Source: Planctomycetia bacterium
GTDB taxonomy: Bacteria > Planctomycetota > UBA1135 > GCA-002686595
Assembly: GCA_005778045.1 (NCBI GenBank)
Contig: SXKQ01000120.1
Coordinates: 1-28,222, forward strand
Reading direction: 5' to 3'
DNA: 28,222 nucleotides
Positions 7,974 to 15,773 of this stretch are shown here, piece after piece. The translations under genes and the position numbers were made by a program. The number at the start of each line of letters is the position of its first letter. The stretch's first letter is position 1. Under the pieces are notes generated by a model. That model ran no database searches and was not told the DNA's origin. It saw nothing but the letters and a program-made list of their open reading frames with translations.

Positions 7974-8013
7974 GCGCGCCCGCTGCGGAACGCTTGGTTC
8001 GCAGCGGGCGCGC
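7974..8013. terminator. large inverted repeat, probable bidirectional terminator
   Basis: The arm GCGCGCCCGCTGCG at 7974-7987 pairs with 8001-8013, and GAAC/GTTC extends the stem. Together they give about 17 pairs with a single bulged G and a five-base loop (GCTTG, 7992-7996). It lies in the 97-base gap between the convergent SGNH and mdh genes. No U-run follows on either strand, so it may act as a factor-assisted terminator or a 3'-end stabiliser rather than a classic intrinsic terminator. Confidence 0.6.
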
Positions 8014-8034
8014 TGTGCCTTGGGCCGGTGTCTC

Positions 8035-9030
8035 TCAGGCGAGCAGCGCCTTGACGACCTCGCGCTCGCCCTCGAGCTCCTTGATCGTCGCGGCGAGCTT
8101 CTCCTTCAGGAACTCGTTCATCTCGAGGCCCTGGACGATGCTCCAGCCGCCCTTGCCGTCCGAGCGCACCGGATACCCGAAGATCAGGCCCTCGGGCACG
8201 CCGTAGGAGCCGTCCGAGCACACGCACACGGAGCGGTATTCGCCGGTCGGAGTGGCGAAGTGCAGGTCGCGCACGTGGTCCACGAGGGCGTTGGCCGCCG
8301 AGGCCGCGCTCGACACGCCTCGGGCCGCGATGATGGCTGCGCCGCGCTGCTGCACGGTCTTGATGAAGTCGCCCTTGAGCCACGCCTCGTCGGCGATGAC
8401 CTTGGCCGCGGACTGGCCGTTGATCTTCGCGTTGTAGAAGTCGGGCACCTGTGTGGCGCTGTGGTTGCCCCAGATCAGCGCACCGCGGACCGAAGTGATC
8501 GGCACGCCAGCCTTCTGGGCGAGCTGCGCCTGCGCGCGGTTCTGGTCGAGGCGCGTCATGGCGGTGAAGCGTTCCTTCGGCACGCTCTTGGCAGCCTGCA
8601 TGGCGATCCATGCGTTGGTGTTGCACGGGTTGCCTACGACGGCGACGCGCACGTTCGCGGCGGCGTTCTCGGCGATCGCGCGGCCTTGGCCGACGAAGAT
8701 CGCGCCGTTGTCCTTTAGGAGGTCATTGCGCTCCATGCCCGGGCCGCGCGGCTTGGCACCGACAAGGCAGGCCCAGTTCACATCCTTGAAGCCGACCTTG
8801 GGGTCGCTCGTCAGCACCATGTCCTGCAGCAGCGGGAAGGCACAGTCTTCGAGCTCCATCGCGACGCCCTTGAGGGCCGCGAGGGCCTTCTCGTTGGGGA
8901 TCTCGATCAGGTGCAGGATGACGGGCTGGTCGGGCCCGAACATCTGGCCGGAGGCGATGCGGGGGAGGAGTGCGTAGCCGATCTGGCCAGCGGCTCCCGT
9001 GACAGCGACGCGAATCGGGGCGGGGGTCAT
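8035..9030 (-). CDS. mdh: malate dehydrogenase (NAD-dependent, group with TGAAGQIG motif)
   Basis: A 331-residue enzyme of the TCA cycle that interconverts malate and oxaloacetate with NAD(H). The Rossmann motif TGAAGQIG is at 11-18, substrate-binding Arg at 95 and 101 ([11 protein letters not shown]), the Asp/Arg pair in TRLDQNRA at 162 and 165, and catalytic His 190 in IWGNHS. Sequence and length match the dimeric cytosolic-type bacterial malate dehydrogenases rather than the LDH-like group. The frame stays open to 9765, but that extension lies antisense to ribD; ATG 9030 matches the family N-terminus exactly. The 279-base gap to divergent ribD has no clear shared promoter; a weak minus-strand candidate is TTGATC/TAGCGT near 9237-9210. 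Confidence 0.96.
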   Translation of the reverse strand: MTPAPIRVAVTGAAGQIGYALLPRIASGQMFGPDQPVILHLIEIPNEKALAALKGVAMELEDCAFPLLQDMVLTSDPKVGFKDVNWACLVGAKPRGPGMERNDLLKDNGAIFVGQGRAIAENAAANVRVAVVGNPCNTNAWIAMQAAKSVPKERFTAMTRLDQNRAQAQLAQKAGVPITSVRGALIWGNHSATQVPDFYNAKINGQSAAKVIADEAWLKGDFIKTVQQRGAAIIAARGVSSAASAANALVDHVRDLHFATPTGEYRSVCVCSDGSYGVPEGLIFGYPVRSDGKGGWSIVQGLEMNEFLKEKLAATIKELEGEREVVKALLA

Positions 9031-9309
9031 GGTGGGGTCGAATGAAGTTCGTCGGGGTCGGAACAGCGGGACAGTTTGCAAAGCGCAGGGCCCCGATGGC
9101 ACCCCCGGCGGGTGCAAAATGGAGCGTGCTGAGGGGGGCCCTCCCGGCCGAATACGTAGGCGGCTTGGCCGCCCCTTCCGGGGCTGGGCGCTCGCTTGGA
9201 GCCGGCACGACGCTACCTTGTGCCTAGGGGCGATCAAAAACCGAAGAGGTGCTTGGATCCTGCGCCCCGCGGACTCACAAAAGGCTTCCAGAACCTGCGT
9301 AGGATCCCC
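9031..9309. other. divergent intergenic region mdh/ribD
   Basis: This 279-base gap separates the starts of mdh (-) and ribD (+). I looked for an FMN riboswitch ahead of ribD and saw none of its conserved segments. Possible promoter parts are TTGGAT (9253) with CACAAA (9276) on the plus strand and TTGATC/TAGCGT on the minus strand, both weak. Two copies of TTTGCA/TGCAAA occur near 9074 and 9113. No credible open frame lies here. Confidence 0.5.
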
Positions 9310-10470
9310 ATGACCGAGATGGCCACCACAAGCTTGAGCGAGGCTAGCCTGCGCGAGATCCTCGTCGATCTCGCCGCGGAGGCTCGCCGTCGCCGCTTCG
9401 AGGTCGCGCCGAACCCCAGCGTGGGCGCGGCTGTCATCGCAGGAGGTCAAGTCATTGGCCGGGGCTTCCACGAACACTGGGGCGGGGCCCATGCGGAGGT
9501 CGAGGCCATCGCGGCGGCTGACGCTAGCGGCGTGCCCCGCTCGAGTTGGGAGGCGCTGGTGGTCACGCTGGAGCCCTGCTCGAGCCATGGCAAGACCCCA
9601 CCCTGCACGAACGCGATCCTCCAGAGCGGCCTGCGCCGGGTGATCGTCGGCGCTCTCGATCCTGATCCGCGTCACCGCGGCGCCGGGCTGCGGCTGCTGC
9701 AGGAGGCGGGCATCGAGGTCGACTTCGTGCCGCGCGCCAGCGAGCTCGACCGCACGGCCCCGCACTTCCTGCGCTGGGTCGACATCGACCGCCAGCGTCG
9801 CCCGCGCCCGTGGACGATCGCGAAGTGGGCACAGACGCGCTCGGGCCAGCTCAGGCCACCGCCCTCCGTGGGCGGGGGTCGCTGGATCAGCGGACCACAG
9901 TCACTGCGCGAGGTGCAGCTCCTGCGCGGTCGCGTCGACGCGATCGTGACGGGCGTCACGACCGTGCTGAACGACGACCCGCGTTTCAGCGTGCGTCCTC
10001 CGGGTGACCCGTCGAAGCCGCCGCTGCGCGTGATCCTCGACAGCTATCTGCGCACGCCGCCCGACGGCAAGCTGTTCGCCCCGCCGGGGCCGGGCGAGGG
10101 CGCCGGTCCGGTTCATATTCTCTGCCAAGCAGGCGCCAACGCGGCGCGGCACGTCGCTCTCGAGCGCGCCGGAGCCAAGGTCACGGGCCTGCACTCCAGT
10201 GAGGAGGACCACGTCGCGCTGCGCGACGTGCAGGAGTGGCTGTGGGAGCAGGGCGTGCGGCGCGTGCTGCTCGAGGCCGGCCCGCAGCTCTTGTCGCGTC
10301 ACCTCGAGTCGGGCTTCGTCGACCAGCTGCGCGTGTACACGGGCAACGTGGTGGGGGGCGAAGGCCCGACCATGGCGCCGTGGTTCACGCGGTTGCGGCT
10401 TGCGGAGCGCCTCGACCGCGAGGTCGCGGACGATTCGGTGCTCGAGAGCTTCGTGTTGCCGAGCAACTGA
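9310..10470 (+). CDS. ribD: bifunctional riboflavin deaminase/reductase RibD
   Basis: A 386-residue two-domain enzyme for the second and third steps of riboflavin synthesis: deamination of the pyrimidine intermediate and NADPH reduction of its ribose. The N-terminal deaminase domain (about 10-150) has zinc ligands His 61 and catalytic Glu 63 in [10 protein letters not shown], and Cys 90 and Cys 99 in [12 protein letters not shown]. The reductase domain (about 165-386) shows [29 protein letters not shown] and [16 protein letters not shown]. The start at ATG 9310 follows AGGA by five bases; a second ATG nine bases later is possible. The frame extends back to 9196 without family resemblance. No other rib gene is in the window. 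Its stop is seven bases from that of the convergent gene. Confidence 0.95.
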   Translation: MTEMATTSLSEASLREILVDLAAEARRRRFEVAPNPSVGAAVIAGGQVIGRGFHEHWGGAHAEVEAIAAADASGVPRSSWEALVVTLEPCSSHGKTPPCTNAILQSGLRRVIVGALDPDPRHRGAGLRLLQEAGIEVDFVPRASELDRTAPHFLRWVDIDRQRRPRPWTIAKWAQTRSGQLRPPPSVGGGRWISGPQSLREVQLLRGRVDAIVTGVTTVLNDDPRFSVRPPGDPSKPPLRVILDSYLRTPPDGKLFAPPGPGEGAGPVHILCQAGANAARHVALERAGAKVTGLHSSEEDHVALRDVQEWLWEQGVRRVLLEAGPQLLSRHLESGFVDQLRVYTGNVVGGEGPTMAPWFTRLRLAERLDREVADDSVLESFVLPSN

Positions 10471-10477
10471 GCGCGGC

Positions 10478-11590
10478 CTACTTGGCCTCGCGCTTGCGAT
10501 CCTCGTCGGCGGCCCACTCGGGGTAGCGGGCGCGCGAGCGCGCTCCGGCCGTGGTGTCGCCGAACTTGCGCAGCAGCGTGCGCACCTTGGCTTCGGCCTT
10601 CTTCGGCTCGGCGCTCTCGAGGGCCTGCGCCTCGCTCCAGAGTTTCTCCGCTTCCTGCTCGCGCTTCCACGCGGCGATGGCGTCCTTGGCGGCCTTTTCC
10701 TTTTCCATCGCGAGCAGCTCGCGCGCGAGCTCCTTCTCGAGCGGCGTGCCGGCGAGTGCCTCGCGCAGCGCCTCGAGCTCACGGTACGCGTCGACGTGCT
10801 TGCCGGCGGCGAAGCTCTCACGCGCGGCCTTGCGCGCGTCCTCGATCGCGCCGAGCGCGCGCGCCTCGCCCTCGCGCGCCGTCTGCGCGTAGCTGGTCTT
10901 CGTCGTGATGCCGAGCACCTTCGCGTAGGTCGCCCACGCCGCGCCGAAGCGCTCCTTTTCGAGCTCGCTCGCGGCCCGCGCGAGCAGGGCGCGCACGTCG
11001 GCGAGCTGCGGCTCCGTGAGGCCCTCGCCGGCCTTGGTTTGCGCGAGCTTGATGGCCGCGATCACGTCGTCCCAGCTCGCGGCGCTACCCGTCGCCCACG
11101 TCTCGATCACCCTGCGATCGGGGCCGAGCAGCAGCGTGGCCGGAGTCTTGAGCTCGCCTTCGACGTTGTGCTCCTTGTAGACGCTGTCGAACAGCTTCTG
11201 GTGCGCCATGCAGGTCTCGCTGCGGTAGTGCGAGCACAGCGCCACGGTGGTCTTCTTGCCATCCGACTCGACCTCGAGCGGCGCGGGCGCGTGGATCCCT
11301 GTGCCGCCGACGACGATCACGAGCAGGGGCGCGAGGGCGCCAAGGTCCGCGCGCGAGAAGATCTCCTTGCGGTAGGCCTGCACGTCCTCGTGCGGATCGG
11401 CGGGGTCGTCGTGGAAGGCGAACACGAGCAGCGGCACGTTGCGCTCTTGGGCGCGGGTGCGCGCCTCGTCGTAGCTCCCCGAGAAGGGCACCACCGGCTT
11501 GGTCGCGCTGGGCTTCTTTGACTGGAAACCGAGCGCGGCGACGGCCACGAATCCGGGGACGAGCCAAGTCGTGAGCATTCCGTTCCACAT
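10478..11590 (-). CDS. exported thioredoxin-fold protein without CxxC, with Ala/Glu/Lys-rich helical tail
   Basis: A 370-residue protein. The first 25 residues include a hydrophobic segment (MLTTWLVPGFVAVAALGF) that is a signal peptide or anchor. Residues of about 35-185 look like a thioredoxin-like fold: a strand NVPLLVFAFHDD, later TPATLLLGPDRRVIETWATG with the cis-Pro-type TPA segment and the family GPD turn. The redox CxxC is absent; two Cys occur apart in CSHYRSETC. The remaining half is helical and rich in Ala, Glu, Lys and Arg, with two TPR-like stretches. ATG 11590 and 11578 are both possible starts; neither has a strong ribosome site. The gene is divergent from the HEXXH lipoprotein gene (136 bases between starts). 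Function unknown. Confidence 0.68.
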   Translation of the reverse strand: MWNGMLTTWLVPGFVAVAALGFQSKKPSATKPVVPFSGSYDEARTRAQERNVPLLVFAFHDDPADPHEDVQAYRKEIFSRADLGALAPLLVIVVGGTGIHAPAPLEVESDGKKTTVALCSHYRSETCMAHQKLFDSVYKEHNVEGELKTPATLLLGPDRRVIETWATGSAASWDDVIAAIKLAQTKAGEGLTEPQLADVRALLARAASELEKERFGAAWATYAKVLGITTKTSYAQTAREGEARALGAIEDARKAARESFAAGKHVDAYRELEALREALAGTPLEKELARELLAMEKEKAAKDAIAAWKREQEAEKLWSEAQALESAEPKKAEAKVRTLLRKFGDTTAGARSRARYPEWAADEDRKREAK

Positions 11591-11726
11591 GCCCCAGAGT
11601 CTCGCCCCACGGGTTGCGGGGACGCAAGCTCTGGCGGGGCAACACGGCGGGGGAGTCCGGCGCGCAGGCCCACGGCCGGGTTTGAGCTTGAGCGCGGCGC
11701 CCGGGCGTGCCGTAGTAGCGCGGTAC

Positions 11727-14222
11727 ATGGCTCCGAATCCTCTTCGAGCTGCCTGCCACGTCCTTGGGGCGCTGGCGCTGACCGTGCTTTCGGGCTGCGC
11801 GAATCTCGGGGAGCGCTCGCTCGTCGATCCCGTGAGTTCGGAGGCTTCGGCGGCCTTCGAGGCGGCGCGGGCCTGGGCGCGGAGCGAAGACCCGCTGGGG
11901 CGCGAACGCGCTCGGGAGCAGGCGGTGCGCGCCTTGGAACTCGCCCCGGACTGGATCGCGCCGCGGCGCATGCTCGACGCACTCGACACCGAGGACCTGC
12001 TCGGGCTTGAGGCCCTTGCCGAGCGGCGTGCGGAGTTGGCTCAGGCCGGGGACGACGGTGTGCTCCTGTATCTCGTCGGTCGCCTCGAGGGCGAGCAGGG
12101 CGGCGCGCGCTTCGAGCGCGCGGCGCGCGTGGCACCGGAGCTTTCTTGGGCTCACCACGGGCTGGGCTGGGTGGCGGCCCAGCGGCGCGAGTTCGGCAAG
12201 GCGGCCGTGCACTCTGCCCGCGCGCTCGAGCTGGCCCGCGACCCATGGGAGCGCACGTACTTCACCGCTTCGCTGGCGCGCTACCACGTGCTCGCGGAGC
12301 AGCCTCGCAAGGCACTGGAGATCCTGCTCGAACGTCTGGAGCTCGGGACGCTCGCGCCGCTCGATCGCATCGAGCTCGGAGTGCAGGCGGCCTCGGTCGA
12401 GCTCTCGATGTACTTCCAGCCCGAGTACCAGCGCGGCTGGGAGCGGGCGCTCGAGCTCCTGCGCGGAAGCGACCTCTCGGACGCCGAGGTCGAGGACCTC
12501 GTGCGACGCATGCGGATCTTCCGCGCCAGCGACGCGGCCTTGCTGGAGCTGCAGCTCGCCCTCGCTGCCAGGCCAAGCGCGGCGCGCGATCGCGCGCGGG
12601 CCGAGATCCTGCTCGAGGCACGGCCCTCGGCGCTGGCGCTCGGGTTGCTGCGACGCGCGGGGCATGGAGCTGCGATCGGCAGCGGTCCTCTGCTGCGAGC
12701 AGCACGCTTCGCGGCCGGACAGTTTGGAACGGCCGTGGACGAGTGGATCGCCGACTTGCCGAAGGCCGTGCTCGACGAGCGCGGCATGCCCCTCGACGCG
12801 CGCTTGGCGCGCATCGTGGATCTCGTGCGGGCGTGTGAGCGCCAGCGCGACGCTGAGACGCTCCGTGCGCTCGGGGATGCGCTGCTCGACGGGGGCTGGT
12901 TCCGGGAAGCGCGCTCGGTGGCGGCGGCGCTCGCCGCGTTCGATCTCGACCGCGCGCTGGCGCTCGACGACGCAGCCTGCGCGGCCCAGCAGCTGCTCGC
13001 CGACTTGCAGCGCGTCGCGATCGAGCGCCGTGCCGGTCGAAAGGGCTCACCGCAGGAGCCGGAGCCGCCTTCGAGTCTCGACGCGCTGCTCGACTCGATG
13101 GCGGAAGTCGTCGCGCGGGCCAACGTCCTGCGCGGAGGCGAGACGGACGTCGAGCGCGTGCGTGCGTCCCTGCGTGCCTCGCCGCGCGTCTCGTACGCGG
13201 GCGTGGCCACGTTGCTGCATCCTGGACCGAGTTACTCGCGCGCCGACGAGCTCGAAGGCCTCGGGGTGCAGGGGATGCCGGTCGAGGGCCTCTCGGGCTT
13301 ACTCGACGGTCTCGGCCGCTTCGGGCTGTTCGGTAAGCTGCTCGGCGACGATGTCGACGGCACGATCCTCGCTCGCGTGGCGGCGCAGCCGCGCTCGGGC
13401 GAGCATCTCGGCGTTCCGTGGAGCGGAACCGTGGTGTGGTGTGAGGGTACGGACCTGCGCAGCCGCGCGGGGCGGCTGGGCGCGGAGATCTCCGGTGCCG
13501 CGCTGCACGAAGGCTACTGGGTCGATCTCGAGTCGCTGCGACGGGAGCGCGCGCCGTGGTTGGACTTCGAGAAGCGCATGTGGGAAACGAGCGGCGCCGA
13601 GCGCGTGGAACGTGCGCTGTCGACGCGCGGGCTCGCCGTGGGCGCTCGTCCCGCGCTGCGCGCGGAGGCTCGGCGGGAGCGGCGCGATACGTCGACCCTG
13701 CTCGGCGAGGCAGATCGCTTGCGCCTCGCCGTGCTGCGCGAGCGGCGCGCGGCCGGCGTGAACGGCATCACGCTCGACGAGCTGCTCGAGGCCACGGCGG
13801 TCCACGAGGAGGCGCACTTGTGCGATCGCACGCGCTTCCTGCCCCTGCAGCGCAACCTTGGACGCATCGCCGCACTGGCGGTGCGCAGCGGTTTCACCGG
13901 CGCGGGCGTGTCGCGGCGGCTCGAGTATCGCGCGCAGCTGGTTGCTCTGTGCAGCGTGACGGAACCGCGCATCCCGATGGTGTCGGTCCTGCGCTCCGCC
14001 GAGGGCGGGGCGAACGAAGTCACCCCGCACGCAGACGCGTACCGCGAGTTGCTCGTGGACCTCGTCGCGCTGCTCGACGCGGAAGTCGAGCGCGATCCGG
14101 CCGCATGGCCGGAAGTATCTTCAGATCGCGTTCTCGTCCAGCAGTTCCATCGCTTCTCGGCCGAGACGGTGCGACGGCTCGCACGCGAGCTCGCGCGGCG
14201 CGAGGGTTTGTTCGAGCACTGA
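11727..14222 (+). CDS. large TPR-like lipoprotein with C-terminal HEXXH metallopeptidase motif
   Basis: An 831-residue predicted lipoprotein. ATG 11727 is chosen because it opens a signal peptide with lipobox VLSGC; the frame extends back to 11499 through non-coding-like sequence. The first 450 residues are Leu/Ala/Arg/Glu-rich helical repeats resembling TPRs (for example LSWAHHGLGWVAAQRREFGK). The C-terminal part holds ELLEATAVHEEAHLCDRTRF with HEEAH at 693-697 and LEYRAQLVAL with Glu 733, 36 residues after the second His. That layout fits zinc ligands of a gluzincin-type peptidase, but I do not recognise the family. Possible promoter: TTGAGC at 11688 and TAGTAG at 11713, spacer 19. Likely acts at the inner face of the envelope where the lipid anchor holds it. 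Confidence 0.75.
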   Translation: MAPNPLRAACHVLGALALTVLSGCANLGERSLVDPVSSEASAAFEAARAWARSEDPLGRERAREQAVRALELAPDWIAPRRMLDALDTEDLLGLEALAERRAELAQAGDDGVLLYLVGRLEGEQGGARFERAARVAPELSWAHHGLGWVAAQRREFGKAAVHSARALELARDPWERTYFTASLARYHVLAEQPRKALEILLERLELGTLAPLDRIELGVQAASVELSMYFQPEYQRGWERALELLRGSDLSDAEVEDLVRRMRIFRASDAALLELQLALAARPSAARDRARAEILLEARPSALALGLLRRAGHGAAIGSGPLLRAARFAAGQFGTAVDEWIADLPKAVLDERGMPLDARLARIVDLVRACERQRDAETLRALGDALLDGGWFREARSVAAALAAFDLDRALALDDAACAAQQLLADLQRVAIERRAGRKGSPQEPEPPSSLDALLDSMAEVVARANVLRGGETDVERVRASLRASPRVSYAGVATLLHPGPSYSRADELEGLGVQGMPVEGLSGLLDGLGRFGLFGKLLGDDVDGTILARVAAQPRSGEHLGVPWSGTVVWCEGTDLRSRAGRLGAEISGAALHEGYWVDLESLRRERAPWLDFEKRMWETSGAERVERALSTRGLAVGARPALRAEARRERRDTSTLLGEADRLRLAVLRERRAAGVNGITLDELLEATAVHEEAHLCDRTRFLPLQRNLGRIAALAVRSGFTGAGVSRRLEYRAQLVALCSVTEPRIPMVSVLRSAEGGANEVTPHADAYRELLVDLVALLDAEVERDPAAWPEVSSDRVLVQQFHRFSAETVRRLARELARREGLFEH

Positions 14223-14272
14223 TCGCTCCCGCGCGTATGCTCTCTGCAGGCCTCCGTCGTACGTAAAAACCG

Positions 14273-15763
14273 ATGAAGAGACTCCTCGCTTCGCTGTTCC
14301 CCCTCGTCTTGGTCCTCGGCTGCGGCCGCGGCGAGGCTGCGCGTCCCAACGTGATCCTGATCACGCTCGACACGACACGCGCGGACTTCGTCTCTTGCTA
14401 CGGAGTGCACGCTGGCGTGACGCCGAGCCTCGACGCGCTCGCGGCCGAGGGCACGCGCTTCGACATGGCGATCAGCACCGCCGGCGTCACGCCCGTGTCG
14501 CATGCCTCGATCCTGACCGGCATGAACAACCAGACGCACCAGCTGCGCGTGCTGTCGGCGCCGAGCGGCTTCGCGCTGCCCGAGGATGTGCCGACGCTGG
14601 CTACTACGCTGGCGAGGAATGGCTACCACACGGCGGCCGTGCACTCAGCTTTCCCGGTCTCGCGCAATTTCGGCTTCCAGCGCGGCTTCGAGGTGTTCGA
14701 GGACTTGAACACCGAGATGAAGCACCTGACCAACGACAAGGGGCAAGTGAAGTCGATCTGGGACGTGCAGAACTTCCAGCGCCGCTCGGACGAGACCACG
14801 GACCTCGTGGAGAAGAGCCTGAAGGGTGAGGAGCCCTTCTTCCTGTGGATCCACTACTGGGACCCGCACGACTGGGACAAGTTGCCGCCCGCGGAAGTGC
14901 TCGCGCCCAAGGAGCGCTTCTTCGACGAGGACGGCAATCCGCTGCGTCCGGGGATCGAGCTCTACAAGGCGGAGCTGCGCTACCAAGACGAGCAGATCGG
15001 ACGGCTGTTCGCTGGGCTCGAGAAGCGCGGACTGCTCGAGAACACGATCGTCGTCGTCACCGCTGACCACGGGCAGGGACTGATGGAGCACGGCTGGGCC
15101 GCGCACCGACTCTTGTATCAGGAGCAGGTTCACGTGCCGCTGATCGTCAAGGTGCCGGGTGGGAAGCAGTCGCCGAGCGTGAGGGAGCTCGTGCGCACGA
15201 TCGACGTGGCGCCGACGGTACTCGACTACTGCGGCGTGAAGCCCGAGAAGGCCCTCGACGGACGCTCGCTGCGGCCCCTGATCGAGGGACGCGCGGACGA
15301 GCGTCGTCTTGCGTTTGGCGACCAGATCAACGGCTACGACACCAACGCAGGCATGGCGTACCGCGAGAACCGCAAGTACGACCAGTTCCTCTATATGGTG
15401 CTCGACTGGCCGCACAAGCTGATCTACCGGCCGCTGCATCCAGAGCAGTCCGAGCTGTACGACCTCGGCTCGGACCCCGAGGAGGCTCGCAATCTCTACG
15501 CGAGCGAGCCGGAGCTGTCCGTGCGGCTGCGCAAGGAGCTTGCGCGCACCAACCCGTGGGTCCCTGGGCCTTACGAGAGCGCCGATGGAGCCGTGCAGGA
15601 CGAGGCGGCGGCCCGCGCTCTGGCCGAGCTCGGCTACACCTCGGGGCAGACGGTCGATCCCGCGTGGAGCTGGACGTGCCCGGAGCATATGGACGAGTCG
15701 CTCGAAGGTCCGAAGGCGCGTTGCGGCAAGTGCCAGTCGCCGCCCCTGATGATCAAGCGGTAG
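14273..15763 (+). CDS. sulfatase-family lipoprotein with Thr nucleophile and Cys/His tail
   Basis: A 496-residue protein of the alkaline phosphatase/sulfatase superfamily, lipid-anchored through Cys 17 (VLGC). Metal-binding Asp 33 lies in ITLDTTRADF, and Asp 265-His 266 in VVVTADHGQG. The catalytic stretch is TPVSHASILTG at 73-83. Canonical sulfatases have C/S-x-P-S-R here; this protein has Thr 73, so formylglycine cannot form and it may hydrolyse phosphate or phosphonate esters, or act by another route. The last 30 residues hold CPEH (469-472) and CGKC (484-487), resembling the short heavy-metal-binding domain. No strong ribosome site precedes the ATG; TATGCT at 14236 could be a -10. It is followed after 10 bases by the PVC dehydrogenase, probably in one transcript. 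Confidence 0.87.
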   Translation: MKRLLASLFPLVLVLGCGRGEAARPNVILITLDTTRADFVSCYGVHAGVTPSLDALAAEGTRFDMAISTAGVTPVSHASILTGMNNQTHQLRVLSAPSGFALPEDVPTLATTLARNGYHTAAVHSAFPVSRNFGFQRGFEVFEDLNTEMKHLTNDKGQVKSIWDVQNFQRRSDETTDLVEKSLKGEEPFFLWIHYWDPHDWDKLPPAEVLAPKERFFDEDGNPLRPGIELYKAELRYQDEQIGRLFAGLEKRGLLENTIVVVTADHGQGLMEHGWAAHRLLYQEQVHVPLIVKVPGGKQSPSVRELVRTIDVAPTVLDYCGVKPEKALDGRSLRPLIEGRADERRLAFGDQINGYDTNAGMAYRENRKYDQFLYMVLDWPHKLIYRPLHPEQSELYDLGSDPEEARNLYASEPELSVRLRKELARTNPWVPGPYESADGAVQDEAAARALAELGYTSGQTVDPAWSWTCPEHMDESLEGPKARCGKCQSPPLMIKR

Positions 15764-15773
15764 AGGTCTGGCC

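Noticed and set aside
9031..9309. An FMN riboswitch ahead of ribD.
   Set aside because: None of the conserved FMN-element segments could be found in the gap, and the start is immediately preceded by a normal ribosome site.
11085..12665. A 526-codon minus-strand frame spanning the divergent gap.
   Set aside because: It runs through two real genes and their promoter region with no recognisable domain or start signal.
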